From positions 3,309,739 through 3,373,738 of the forward strand of contig NZ_LR698973.1 of NCBI RefSeq assembly GCF_902381825.1: a DNA stretch of 64,000 nucleotides, given 5' to 3'. Origin of the DNA: Pseudocoprococcus catus (lineage in GTDB: Bacteria > Bacillota > Clostridia > Lachnospirales > Lachnospiraceae). Made by a program: the position numbers and the translations under genes. The notes under the pieces were generated by a model. It was not told the DNA's origin and did no database searches. It was given only the letters and a program-made list of their open reading frames with translations. Shown here piece by piece: positions 36,795 to 44,532 of this stretch (position 1 is its first letter; every line of letters begins with the position of its first letter).

Positions 36795-36823
36795 TTGTCA
36801 TTTCTCAATGTATATGTTATAAT
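36795..36823 (+). promoter_or_regulatory. Promoter of the signal peptidase gene
   Basis: TTGTCA (36795-36800), a 17-base spacer and a perfect TATAAT (36818-36823). Confidence 0.72.
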
Positions 36824-36895
36824 GTAATGCATATTTTATTGCGTTTAATGCTTTAAATGAATGAAGACTTATACAGTGAGGAGACGAGAAAGTTT

Positions 36896-37426
36896 ATGTC
36901 TGAGGAGAAGAAAGCCTCCATAAAAGCCGAAGTGTTCAGCTGGGTCAAGGTGATTGTTTCAGCGATTATAATTGCTCTGCTTGTGGACTTTTTTATTATA
37001 GCGAATGCGGTTGTACCTACCGGATCGATGGAAACAACGATCCCTGCCGGATCCAGGATCATGGGACTTCGATTGTATTACGATTTTAAAGAACCGGAGA
37101 GAGGCGATATCGTTATTTTCAAATACCCGGATGATGAGAGTGTCGATTATCTGAAGCGTATTATCGGCCTGCCGGGAGAAACAGTAGAAATAATCAGTGG
37201 TAAGGTCTATATTAATGGTGAATTGCTGGATGAGCCTTATCTGAGTGAGGAGCCGACAGGTGATTTCGGGCCTTATCAGGTGCCGGAGGACAGTTATTTC
37301 ATGTTGGGAGATAATAGGGCTGTTTCGAAGGATTCCAGGTACTGGCACAATACCTATGTGAAGAAGGATAAGATCATAGCGAAGGCCTTTGTGATGTATT
37401 GGCCGTCATTGAAGTGGCTGGGTTAA
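36896..37426 (+). CDS. lepB: Signal peptidase I
   Basis: Type I signal peptidase, 176 residues from ATG 36896. One N-terminal membrane helix (VKVIVSAIIIALLVDFFIIANA) leads to an outside catalytic domain. The nucleophile is Ser44 in PTGSMETT and the general base Lys87 in YLKRIIGLPGE; box E is GDNRAVSKDSRYW. An upstream in-frame ATG at 36857 has no ribosome binding site, whereas GAGGAG lies 12 bases before 36896. It removes signal peptides from secreted proteins; the small size is usual for Firmicutes. Confidence 0.95.
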   Translation: MSEEKKASIKAEVFSWVKVIVSAIIIALLVDFFIIANAVVPTGSMETTIPAGSRIMGLRLYYDFKEPERGDIVIFKYPDDESVDYLKRIIGLPGETVEIISGKVYINGELLDEPYLSEEPTGDFGPYQVPEDSYFMLGDNRAVSKDSRYWHNTYVKKDKIIAKAFVMYWPSLKWLG

Positions 37427-37439
37427 TTGAATATGTGAT

Positions 37440-37477
37440 GAAAGAAGGGCTGCTTTTTGAAAAGCAGCCCTTCTTTC
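37440..37477 (+). terminator. Terminator of lepB
   Basis: GAAAGAAGGGCTGCTTTT pairs with AAAGCAGCCCTTCTTTC, a long near-perfect stem with a three-base loop. The T-rich arm replaces a separate T-tract. Confidence 0.8.
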
Positions 37478-37483
37478 ATAATA

Positions 37484-37522
37484 TAAAAATGCCCGAATCA
37501 ACAATTCTGATGATCCGGGCAT
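37484..37522 (-). terminator. Terminator of the S1-domain gene
   Basis: On the minus strand, ATGCCCGGATCA pairs with TGATTCGGGCAT, followed by ATTTTTA. It lies 23 bases past the stop codon of the S1 protein. Confidence 0.82.
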
Positions 37523-37544
37523 TGCATTCCAACGATAATAAAGA

Positions 37545-38252
37545 TTAGTCTAACTTGATGCCTGCAAGTAAGGAAGCAAGGCTTGTTGCTGCCTGACCTT
37601 CTTCTTTGTAGTTGAAAGCAGGTTCTCTGTTATCAACGACTTCTGCATCTGCATCAAGAGCAGCTTTCATGCTGAGGCTGATCTTGCCATCTTTCTTGCC
37701 GATAACCTTAACCTTAACTTCGTCACCGACTTTGACAACTTCGTTCGGGGATTCGATATGCTTGTTAGCCATCTGAGAGATGTGAACAAGACCGGATAAG
37801 TCATCAGCAAAGCCTACAAAAGCGCCGAAAGAAGTGATTCTTTCAACTTTACCGTCGTAGATGTCACCAACATTGACAGCATCCATCTTAGCAGCTCTTT
37901 CAGCAGCTGCCTTTTCCTGTTCTACAGCTTTGCCTGAGAGAACAAGACGTTTCTCTTCTGGATCGACAGTAATAACCTTAACTTCGATAGATTTATCAAC
38001 CCATTCGTTTAAATCTTCGACATAAGCGATGGATAATAAAGAAGCAGGAATAAATCCGCGAACACCCTTTACATAAGAGATGACACCGGCATTGACAGCA
38101 GCATTGATCTTAACTGTCAGAACTTCACCGCTTTCCTGCATAGCCTTTAATTCTTCCCATACAGCAGGATCAACCGGCTTACGAGGTTTTCTTGCAGGTT
38201 TCTTAGGTGCTTCTGTGGATGTTACTTCTAATTCTTTTTCTTCTGTACTCAT
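37545..38252 (-). CDS. Two-S1-domain RNA-binding protein
   Basis: A 235-residue protein with a Lys/Pro-rich N-terminal region (about 1-35) and two S1 domains (about 38-107 and 126-196; the second contains FGAFVGFADDLSGLVHISQMANKHI). It probably binds RNA or the ribosome, like a short form of ribosomal protein S1; Firmicutes carry several such proteins. AAAGGAG precedes the start. The acidic membrane peptide gene lies upstream on the same strand. Confidence 0.88.
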   Translation of the reverse strand: MSTEEKELEVTSTEAPKKPARKPRKPVDPAVWEELKAMQESGEVLTVKINAAVNAGVISYVKGVRGFIPASLLSIAYVEDLNEWVDKSIEVKVITVDPEEKRLVLSGKAVEQEKAAAERAAKMDAVNVGDIYDGKVERITSFGAFVGFADDLSGLVHISQMANKHIESPNEVVKVGDEVKVKVIGKKDGKISLSMKAALDADAEVVDNREPAFNYKEEGQAATSLASLLAGIKLD

Positions 38253-38336
38253 TGTTGAAATCTCCTTTATTAAACTGGTGCCGAAGCAGCAGTGTGATTA
38301 ATATATTCGTCAGTCTGAAAGCTGCCGGGAAAATGA

Positions 38337-38651
38337 TTATTCTTCTTCTGCGGCTTCAGCTCCGGAATGATCGTCTTTCTCTGGCTCGTCTTCAGGTGCA
38401 TCTTCGGCTGGTTCTGATTCAGCATCTTCTTCCTTCTCGGATGTCGGATGCAGATTGACATATTCACGGGAATCCTTAGAGGATGCGTCTTCTTCGTCAT
38501 CATCAAAATCATCGAAATCATCATCAAAATCATCATCAAAGTCGTCAGACAGATCTTCCTGATACAGTTTATTCTTGATAAAGTAAACAACTGCGCCGAT
38601 ACCTGCACCAATTGCTGCAGCGGCTGCAATAGCCTTTATTGTCTTCTTCAT
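38337..38651 (-). CDS. Acidic single-helix membrane protein
   Basis: A 104-residue protein starting MKKTIKAIAAAAAIGAGIGAVVYF, one membrane helix or uncleaved signal anchor, followed by a very acidic tail with an (F)DDD(F)DD repeat and many Glu/Ser/Ala residues. ATG at 38651 is preferred over the nine-codon longer frame because AAGGGTG is just upstream. I do not recognise the family; such proteins are found near envelope genes in this group of bacteria. It may be in one transcript with the S1 protein, 85 bases downstream. Confidence 0.75.
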   Translation of the reverse strand: MKKTIKAIAAAAAIGAGIGAVVYFIKNKLYQEDLSDDFDDDFDDDFDDFDDDEEDASSKDSREYVNLHPTSEKEEDAESEPAEDAPEDEPEKDDHSGAEAAEEE

Positions 38652-38771
38652 GAAATAGTCACCCTTTCTAAAAAACAAGTAGACAATCGTCTGATTAGAA
38701 TATATGATTTATAATACCACAAATACATCAAAATAAAAATAAAATTTTTATATTTTTTCTAAAAACAATAC

Positions 38772-38800
38772 TTGCATTTTGTGAGAAGTTGATGTAGTAT
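38772..38800 (+). promoter_or_regulatory. Promoter of asd
   Basis: TTGCAT (38772-38777), a 17-base spacer and TAGTAT (38795-38800). The leader of about 70 bases is too short for a lysine riboswitch, and none is seen. Confidence 0.65.
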
Positions 38801-38876
38801 ACACTAGTGAAAGACAAATGTGTTTCCAATGCGGACATTTTTGAGAGAGAATGAATACGAATAGGAGTCAATTGTT

Positions 38877-39962
38877 ATGAGTGAGAAGTTAAGAGTTGGA
38901 ATTTTAGGTGCAACAGGTATGGTCGGACAGCGTTTTATCAGTTTGCTGGAGAATCATCCATGGTTTGAAGTAACAGCTGTGGCTGCAAGTCCGCGTTCCG
39001 CAGGTAAGACCTATGAAGATGCCGTTGGTGACAGATGGAAGATGGATACACCAATGCCGGAGACTGTGAAGAAGCTTGTTGTGCGAAATGTACTGGAAGT
39101 TGAAGAAATGTGCAAGGATGTAGATTTCGTATTCAGTGCAGTTGATATGTCCAAGGATGAGATCAAGAAGATTGAGGAAGCCTATGCGAAATGTGAGACA
39201 CCTGTTGTTTCCAACAACAGTGCCCATAGATGGACACCGGATGTACCGATGGTCGTTCCGGAGATCAATCCGGAGCATTTTGAAGTTATCAAGGATCAGA
39301 AGAAACGTCTGGGAACAACAAGAGGTTTTATTGCCGTTAAACCGAACTGTTCCATTCAGAGTTATGCCCCTGTTCTGACAGCATGGAAGGAATTTGAGCC
39401 GACAGAAGTTGTTGTTACAACCTATCAGGCTATTTCCGGTGCCGGCAAGACTTTCAAAGACTGGCCGGAGATGGTTGGCAACATTATTCCTTACATTGGC
39501 GGTGAAGAAGAGAAGTCTGAGATGGAGCCTTTAAGACTCTGGGGACATATTGAGAATGGTGAGATTGTGAAGGCAGAGAGCCCGATTATTACATCTCAGT
39601 GTATCCGTGTTCCTGTATTGAATGGTCATACAGCGGCTGTCTTTGTTAAATTTGCAAAGAAACCGACAAAGGAACAGCTGATTGAAAAACTGGTGAATTT
39701 CTCGGGTGAGCCTCAGAAACTGGAGCTGCCAAGCGCACCGAAGCAGTTTATTCAGTATCTTGAAGAAGACAATCGTCCTCAGGTAAGTCTGGATGTTGAC
39801 TATGAGCATGGTATGGGTATTTCTGTTGGTCGTCTTCGTGAAGATAAGGTGTATGATTACAAGTTTGTTGGTTTATCCCACAATACAGTCCGCGGTGCAG
39901 CAGGCGGTGCTGTTCTTTGTGCGGAATTCCTGACAGCAAAGGGTTATATTACCAGAAAATAA
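38877..39962 (+). CDS. asd: Aspartate-semialdehyde dehydrogenase (archaeal/fungal type)
   Basis: A 361-residue NADP-dependent enzyme reducing aspartyl phosphate to aspartate semialdehyde, on the route to lysine, diaminopimelate, methionine and threonine. The start VGILGATGMVGQRF binds NADP. The catalytic Cys is in KPNCSIQSY, and the sequence TYQAISGAGKTFKDWPEM is of the archaeal/fungal class rather than the classic bacterial class. AGGAGTC precedes the ATG. It is monocistronic. Confidence 0.96.
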   Translation: MSEKLRVGILGATGMVGQRFISLLENHPWFEVTAVAASPRSAGKTYEDAVGDRWKMDTPMPETVKKLVVRNVLEVEEMCKDVDFVFSAVDMSKDEIKKIEEAYAKCETPVVSNNSAHRWTPDVPMVVPEINPEHFEVIKDQKKRLGTTRGFIAVKPNCSIQSYAPVLTAWKEFEPTEVVVTTYQAISGAGKTFKDWPEMVGNIIPYIGGEEEKSEMEPLRLWGHIENGEIVKAESPIITSQCIRVPVLNGHTAAVFVKFAKKPTKEQLIEKLVNFSGEPQKLELPSAPKQFIQYLEEDNRPQVSLDVDYEHGMGISVGRLREDKVYDYKFVGLSHNTVRGAAGGAVLCAEFLTAKGYITRK

Positions 39963-40041
39963 CAGATGGGCTGTCATGCTGGAATATAAGATATTTTGAC
40001 AATTGAAATCGGAATAAAAAGAATAAAGCAGTATTTTGTCG

Positions 40042-40074
40042 AGGGATCGTTGCAGGCACAACGGTCCCTTTTTC
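40042..40074 (+). terminator. Terminator of asd
   Basis: GGGATCGTTG and CAACGGTCCC form a stem (one A/G mismatch) followed by five T residues, about 80 bases after the stop. Confidence 0.85.
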
Positions 40075-40133
40075 AAATCCGTGAAAAGTCATATTATTTT
40101 AAGAAAAAAGAATCCGTTTTTTTTCTGAATCTG

Positions 40134-40253
40134 TGATATAATGAGCGTTAGTGAGCGGGAGCAAGCAATGCTTGTTCATCGCGAACGGCGAATGGCGATC
40201 AGGATAGCTGCGTAAGCAGCGTCAAGCACCAAAGGTGCGAATCATGATATAAT
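40134..40253. repeat. Hairpin element flanked by a 9-bp direct repeat
   Basis: The sequence TGATATAAT, an extended -10 box, occurs at 40134-40142 and again at 40245-40253. Between them lie about 102 bases holding three hairpins: GAGCAAGC/GCTTGTTC (40159-40177), GCTGC/GCAGC (40207-40220) and GCACC/GGTGC (40226-40238). The layout fits insertion of a small palindromic element with target duplication, leaving a second -10 box next to the L,D-transpeptidase gene. No terminal inverted repeats were found. The rest of 39963-40304 holds the asd terminator and AT-rich DNA. Confidence 0.55.
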
Positions 40254-40304
40254 AGGCGAATAGTAAGAAATTAAAATAGAATGATCCTACAGGGGGAATA
40301 GATA

Positions 40305-42080
40305 ATGAAAAAGAATAACAAGTTCAGGATATTTGGCATAACTGTGGTGGCAGTGGCTGCTTTGGCAGCTGGTTTCGGCGGCTGGTATTTTATGGCCGGA
40401 AGTAATAATTATAAGAATGTTTTTTATCCGGGAACAACATTGAATGATATGAATATTGAAGGAATGTCTGTCAGCGAGTTGGAAGAACAGCTGAAGGAAT
40501 CTGCGAAGGATTATGAGCTTGTCGTAGATTTTAAGAATGAACAGCTGACCATCAAAGGCAGTGACATTCAGATGGCTTACAATGAAGCGTCAGATCTGCA
40601 GGCATTGAAGGATCAGCAGAATGAACACAAGCTGAAAGAAACCGATCAGAAGGATCTGGCACTGACAGTGAATAATCTTTTTACATATAATGAAGAGCGC
40701 GTCAAACAGGAATTGGCACAGTGCAGTGCAATGGATACAACGAAGATGATCGCACCGGAGAATGCACAGCTGGTTTATGATGCAGGGAAGAATGCTTTTT
40801 CATTGCGTAACGGTGAGCAGGGAACAACGCTGGATGAAGGTAAAGTGACAGCAGCGGTTGAAGATGCGATTGAAGAGAATGTATCGAAACTGGATGTTGA
40901 GGCCAAGGGCCTGTATCAGCAGCCTGTTTTGAGTGAGGATTCTGAGAATGCCAATAAGATTTTGCAGCAGGCTAATGCCTATCTTCAGGTAGAACTGAAG
41001 TATCCATTTAAGAAGAACGGTGAAAAGAAGGAAGAAGTGATCAATCACGAACAGATCAGCCAGTGGGTGTATATTGATGAAGACGGTACGCTTCAGATTG
41101 ATCATGATAAAGTACAGGAATGGGTGAATGGCATTTCTGAGAAATACAGTTCCAAGAAGATGAATATGGATTTCACAACCACATCGGGAAGTGTGATTTC
41201 ATTGAATGTACCGGTGAGCGGAGAGACTCTTGATACAAGTGCTTTATTTGAAGATGTTTTACAGTGTCTGACAGATGAAGTTTCAGGCGAGCGTGAAGTG
41301 CCTTATACGGAAAGTGCTTCCGGTATCAAGAAGAATTTCGGAGGCAATTATGTGGAAGTGGATCTGACGAATCAGAAGTTGTATTTATATAAGAATAGTG
41401 AACTGATCATGTCCTCGAATATTGTATCAGGAAGTGTCAGCCAGACTCATATGACACCGACCGGTGTTTATCAGGTATACAGCATGGAGAAGAATACAGT
41501 TCTTCGAGGTGCCGATTATGCTTCACCGGTATCATTCTGGATGCCGTTTAACGGCGGTGTTGGTTTCCATGATGCTACGTGGAGAAGCAGTTTCGGCGGA
41601 ACAATTTATCAGTACAATGGTTCCCACGGATGTATCAATATGCCTTATGAGAAGGCAAAAACACTCTATAATAATATCAGTACAGGTTATTATGTTGTCG
41701 TGTACGGCGGTGTCACTTATGTGCCTGGACAGACATCCGGAAGCAGTTCATCTAGCAGCAAGAATACAGAGGCAGAGACAAAGCAAGAGACTGAGACAAA
41801 GAAGGAAACAGAGAAAAAGCAGGAAACTGAGACGAAGGCAACAGAAACAAAAGCACCTGAGACAAGTGCGCCAGAGACAAGTGCGCCAGAGACAAGTGCG
41901 CCAGAGACGAACCCACCTGAGACAAGTGCGCCAGAGACAAGTGCACCTGAGACAAGTGCACCTGAGACAAGTGCACCGGCAACGAACCCGCCAGAGACAA
42001 GTGCGCCGGCAACCAGCGCACCGGAGGAGGCAGCACCTGCAGTTGAAGCCGGTGAGGCATCCGGGGCAATGGAACAGTAG
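40305..42080 (+). CDS. L,D-transpeptidase with APETS-repeat tail
   Basis: A 591-residue cell-wall enzyme. An N-terminal membrane anchor (about 7-31) is followed by repeated peptidoglycan-binding-like segments (about 40-330), then a YkuD catalytic domain (about 345-475) with His441 and Cys443 in SHGCINM. It probably forms or remodels 3-3 peptidoglycan cross-links or attaches proteins to the wall. From about residue 480 the tail is low-complexity: Ser and Glu/Thr/Lys runs, then repeated APETS units. Its ribosome binding site is AGGGGG. The tail may span the wall. Confidence 0.9.
   Translation: MKKNNKFRIFGITVVAVAALAAGFGGWYFMAGSNNYKNVFYPGTTLNDMNIEGMSVSELEEQLKESAKDYELVVDFKNEQLTIKGSDIQMAYNEASDLQALKDQQNEHKLKETDQKDLALTVNNLFTYNEERVKQELAQCSAMDTTKMIAPENAQLVYDAGKNAFSLRNGEQGTTLDEGKVTAAVEDAIEENVSKLDVEAKGLYQQPVLSEDSENANKILQQANAYLQVELKYPFKKNGEKKEEVINHEQISQWVYIDEDGTLQIDHDKVQEWVNGISEKYSSKKMNMDFTTTSGSVISLNVPVSGETLDTSALFEDVLQCLTDEVSGEREVPYTESASGIKKNFGGNYVEVDLTNQKLYLYKNSELIMSSNIVSGSVSQTHMTPTGVYQVYSMEKNTVLRGADYASPVSFWMPFNGGVGFHDATWRSSFGGTIYQYNGSHGCINMPYEKAKTLYNNISTGYYVVVYGGVTYVPGQTSGSSSSSSKNTEAETKQETETKKETEKKQETETKATETKAPETSAPETSAPETSAPETNPPETSAPETSAPETSAPETSAPATNPPETSAPATSAPEEAAPAVEAGEASGAMEQ
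41853..42027 (+). repeat. In-frame 15-bp coding repeats
   Basis: About eleven 15-base units encode APETS and close variants (NPPETS, APATS) within the transpeptidase gene. They stay in frame and explain the long spurious frames on the other strand. Copy number is probably variable between strains. Confidence 0.88.
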
Positions 42081-42090
42081 AGAATGTGAT

Positions 42091-42127
42091 AACGGGATGA
42101 AACACGCGAAGCGTGTTTTATCCCGTT
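42091..42127 (+). terminator. Hairpin between transpeptidase and rsmH-like genes
   Basis: AACGGGAT and AAACACGC pair with GCGTGTTT and ATCCCGTT around a GAA loop. There is no real T-tract, so termination may be partial and the rsmH-like gene may be read through. Confidence 0.6.
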
Positions 42128-42153
42128 TGAACGAAGGATGGAAGGAAGATTAA

Positions 42154-43212
42154 ATGGAAAGTAATACAGAGAATCAACCGGTACACAAGAGAAGGGTACG
42201 GTACAAAGGAACACATCCGAGACATTACAACGAGAAATACAAGGAGCTGAATCCTGAGAAATACGGTGAAACAGTTGAGAAAGTGATTCGGAAGGGCGGC
42301 ACACCGGCAGGAATGCATATATCGATCATGGTGCAGGAAATCCTTGATTTTCTGCAGATTCAGCCGGGGCAAAGAGGACTGGATGCTACGTTGGGATATG
42401 GCGGGCATACATCCGCTATGTTGAGGTGCCTGAATGGCGAAGGTCATCTGACGGCTCTTGATGTGGATGCCATTGAGATGGCCAAGACAGAAGAGAGGTT
42501 GAGAAATCAGGGATTCGGACCGGACATACTGACGGTTCGGAAGATCAACTTTGCCAATATTGATGAGGTAGCCGAAAAAGACGGCAAATTCGATTTTATA
42601 CTGGCAGACCTGGGGGTTTCTTCCATGCAGATTGATAACCCGGACAGAGGATTTTCTTATAAATATGACGGACCGTTGGATCTGAGACTGGATCAGACAA
42701 AGGGAGAGCCTGCATCCGAGCGGTTAAAGCATGTGACAAGGGATGAATTTGAGGGTATGTTGATTGAGAACTCTGATGAACCTTATGCGGCAGAGATCGC
42801 GTCAGTTGTGATGCAGGAACTGAAAAAAGGGCATCCGGTGGATACAACATCAAAACTGCGTGAATTAATTGAAAAGGCGTTGGTCAGAGTACCGGCTGCA
42901 GATCGGAAAGAGGCAGTGAAGAAATCCTGTGCCAGAACATTTCAGGCGCTGCGTATTGATGTGAACAGTGAATTTGAAGTGTTGGAAGCTTTTCTTCAGA
43001 AACTTCCGGATGTGTTGAATCCGGGCGGCAGAGTAGCTGTTTTGACGTTCCATTCAGGAGAAGACAGACTGGTAAAGAAATCTTTCAAGGAAAATGTGAA
43101 AGCTGGTATTTACAGTGAAGCCGCGAAGGATGTGATTCGTCCTTCTGCGGAAGAATGCAGATGCAACAGCCGTGCACATTCCACAAAACTCCGATGGGCG
43201 GTCAGAAGCTGA
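42154..43212 (+). CDS. RsmH-like rRNA cytosine methyltransferase paralogue
   Basis: A 352-residue protein of the RsmH (MraW) family, which N4-methylates C1402 of 16S rRNA. SAM-binding DATLGYGGHTSAM begins at Asp77; DLGVSSMQIDNPDRGFS and GPLDLRLD are intact family motifs. The late motif reads FHSGEDR (299-305) where RsmH normally has FHSLEDR. The N terminus carries about 45 extra basic and polar residues before the usual start. The gene is not next to mraZ, ftsL or penicillin-binding protein genes, so it may be a second copy with a different target. Confidence 0.85.
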   Translation: MESNTENQPVHKRRVRYKGTHPRHYNEKYKELNPEKYGETVEKVIRKGGTPAGMHISIMVQEILDFLQIQPGQRGLDATLGYGGHTSAMLRCLNGEGHLTALDVDAIEMAKTEERLRNQGFGPDILTVRKINFANIDEVAEKDGKFDFILADLGVSSMQIDNPDRGFSYKYDGPLDLRLDQTKGEPASERLKHVTRDEFEGMLIENSDEPYAAEIASVVMQELKKGHPVDTTSKLRELIEKALVRVPAADRKEAVKKSCARTFQALRIDVNSEFEVLEAFLQKLPDVLNPGGRVAVLTFHSGEDRLVKKSFKENVKAGIYSEAAKDVIRPSAEECRCNSRAHSTKLRWAVRS

Positions 43213-43289
43213 TACAAGCGGGATATGTTGCTGTTTGATAATAAAAATATACATCAATAGATTGCATCAGAAAGAGAAGGAGAATAGAT

Positions 43290-44177
43290 ATGGGAAGATT
43301 TAAGATGGAAAATGACCGTCTGGTTGTGACGATCGATGATTTGGGTGCAGAACTTGTCAGCATTTATGACAAAAAATATAGCCGCGAACTGATTTGGCAG
43401 GGAGACCCGGCCTGGTGGAAAAGGCAGGCACCGATCCTTTTTCCGAATGTAGGCAAGTTTTACGGCGGCGAATACCTGTATCAGGGCAGACATTATGTGC
43501 AGGATCAGCATGGTTTTGCCAGAGATTATGTGTTGGAAAGAGTTGAAGAAAGTCCGGCTTCTGTGACCCATCGACTGGTGTCGAATGCAGAAACAAGAAA
43601 GGTTTATCCGTTTGATTTTGAATTGATGATCACCCATCGGTTGGATGGAGATAAAGTGGATATACAGTGGCAGGTAAAGAATATAGGTGACCATCCGATG
43701 CATTTTACAATTGGCGGACATCCCGGATTTAATGTGCCGGTGCTGCCGGATACGGAATACAGTGATTATGCGCTGAAGTTTGCGGAGGATCAGGATGAAT
43801 TGCATTTTATCCATATCGACATGAATACGGGAACCGGTTTGCCGGATAAGGTTTACACAATGATGTTGACTGATCACAAATACCAGCTGAGAAAAGACCT
43901 TTTTGACCTGGATGCCCTTGTTTTTGACGGCGGACAGATCAGACAGGCAGGAATTGTTATGCCGGATGGCTCGGATTATTTGACCCTGTTATGTGACGGA
44001 TTTCCGAATTTTGGTATCTGGGCGGCCCCGGGAGCACCTTTTGTGTGCCTGGAACCGTGGTGCGGACGATGCGACAATTTCGGCTATGAAGGTGAATTGC
44101 AGGACAAACCGGGTATCAACAGCCTGAATGTGGATGAAACATTTAAAAAGGTGTATAGTATTGTGATTGGCGGTTGA
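43290..44177 (+). CDS. Aldose 1-epimerase family protein (LacX-like)
   Basis: A 295-residue beta-sandwich protein of the aldose epimerase superfamily, LacX branch. GAELVSIYDKKYSRELIWQGDPAWW and HGFARD near the start, TIGGHPGFNVP in the middle, and CLEPWCGRCDN near the end cover the sugar-site histidines and acid. It should interconvert alpha and beta anomers of a hexose or hexose phosphate. AGAAGGAG precedes the ATG. It is probably monocistronic or read from the rsmH-like gene. Confidence 0.9.
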   Translation: MGRFKMENDRLVVTIDDLGAELVSIYDKKYSRELIWQGDPAWWKRQAPILFPNVGKFYGGEYLYQGRHYVQDQHGFARDYVLERVEESPASVTHRLVSNAETRKVYPFDFELMITHRLDGDKVDIQWQVKNIGDHPMHFTIGGHPGFNVPVLPDTEYSDYALKFAEDQDELHFIHIDMNTGTGLPDKVYTMMLTDHKYQLRKDLFDLDALVFDGGQIRQAGIVMPDGSDYLTLLCDGFPNFGIWAAPGAPFVCLEPWCGRCDNFGYEGELQDKPGINSLNVDETFKKVYSIVIGG

Positions 44178-44252
44178 AAACTTTCCTGAAAAAATCCGAA
44201 ATGGTGGATAATGGACTGGAAATAAGAAAAATTCAGCATTGAAAAAAGAAAA

Positions 44253-44280
44253 GAGGCTGTTACTCTGAGGTAACAGCCTC
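44253..44280 (-). terminator. Terminator of tRNA-Ser
   Basis: GAGGCTGTTAC pairs with GTAACAGCCTC. On the minus strand the stem is followed by TTTTCTTTTTT, so it ends the tRNA transcript; on the plus strand it may also help end the epimerase transcript. Confidence 0.85.
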
Positions 44281-44291
44281 AATTTGTATAG

Positions 44292-44379
44292 CGGAGACGA
44301 TGGGATTCGAACCCATGTGCCGGTTGCCCGACAACTTGATTTCGAGTCAAGCTCGTTATGGCCACTTCGATACGTCTCC
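44292..44379 (-). tRNA. tRNA-Ser (anticodon CGA)
   Basis: The minus strand folds as an 88-base class II tRNA. The acceptor stem GGAGACG/CGTCTCC is perfect, the anticodon arm is CTTGA-CTCGAAA-TCAAG with anticodon CGA (reads UCG), a long variable arm GTCGGGCAACCGGC is typical of serine, and the T-arm is ATGGGTTCGAATCCCAT. The CCA end is not encoded. It lies divergent from the GTPase-Rae1 fusion gene. Confidence 0.96.
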
Positions 44380-44390
44380 AGTGCCTATCT

Positions 44391-44419
44391 ATTATACTAT
44401 GGTTTTGATGGAATTTCAA
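44391..44419 (-). promoter_or_regulatory. Promoter of tRNA-Ser
   Basis: On the minus strand TTGAAA (44414-44419), a 17-base spacer and TATAAT (44391-44396), a near-consensus strong promoter 12 bases before the tRNA. Confidence 0.85.
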
Positions 44420-44467
44420 ATACTTTTTCATAAATATTTCACAAATACAGAAAAAGGGAATTAGTAC

Positions 44468-44496
44468 TTTGCGGAATTGGGAAAATAGTTTACAAT
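44468..44496 (+). promoter_or_regulatory. Possible promoter of the GTPase-Rae1 fusion gene
   Basis: TTTGCG (44468-44473), a 17-base spacer and TACAAT (44491-44496), about 37 bases before ATG 44533. The -35 box is weak. AAAGGA just upstream of the ATG is the ribosome binding site. Confidence 0.45.
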
Positions 44497-44532
44497 AAAA
44501 ACACTGAATGAAAAACAAAGGATTTGATATAG

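Noticed and set aside
38715..38876. Lysine riboswitch upstream of asd
   Set aside because: The leader after the promoter is only about 70 bases and lacks the five-helix core.
41853..42027. CRISPR-like short repeats
   Set aside because: The 15-base units are contiguous, in frame and coding, with no spacers.
41464..42153. 229-codon plus-strand frame overlapping the transpeptidase
   Set aside because: It is an out-of-frame reading of the same repeats (Arg/Gln-rich), not a protein.
41717..42304. 195-codon frame on the minus strand
   Set aside because: It mirrors the in-frame APETS repeats of the transpeptidase and part of the rsmH-like gene and has no ribosome binding site; a shadow of real genes.
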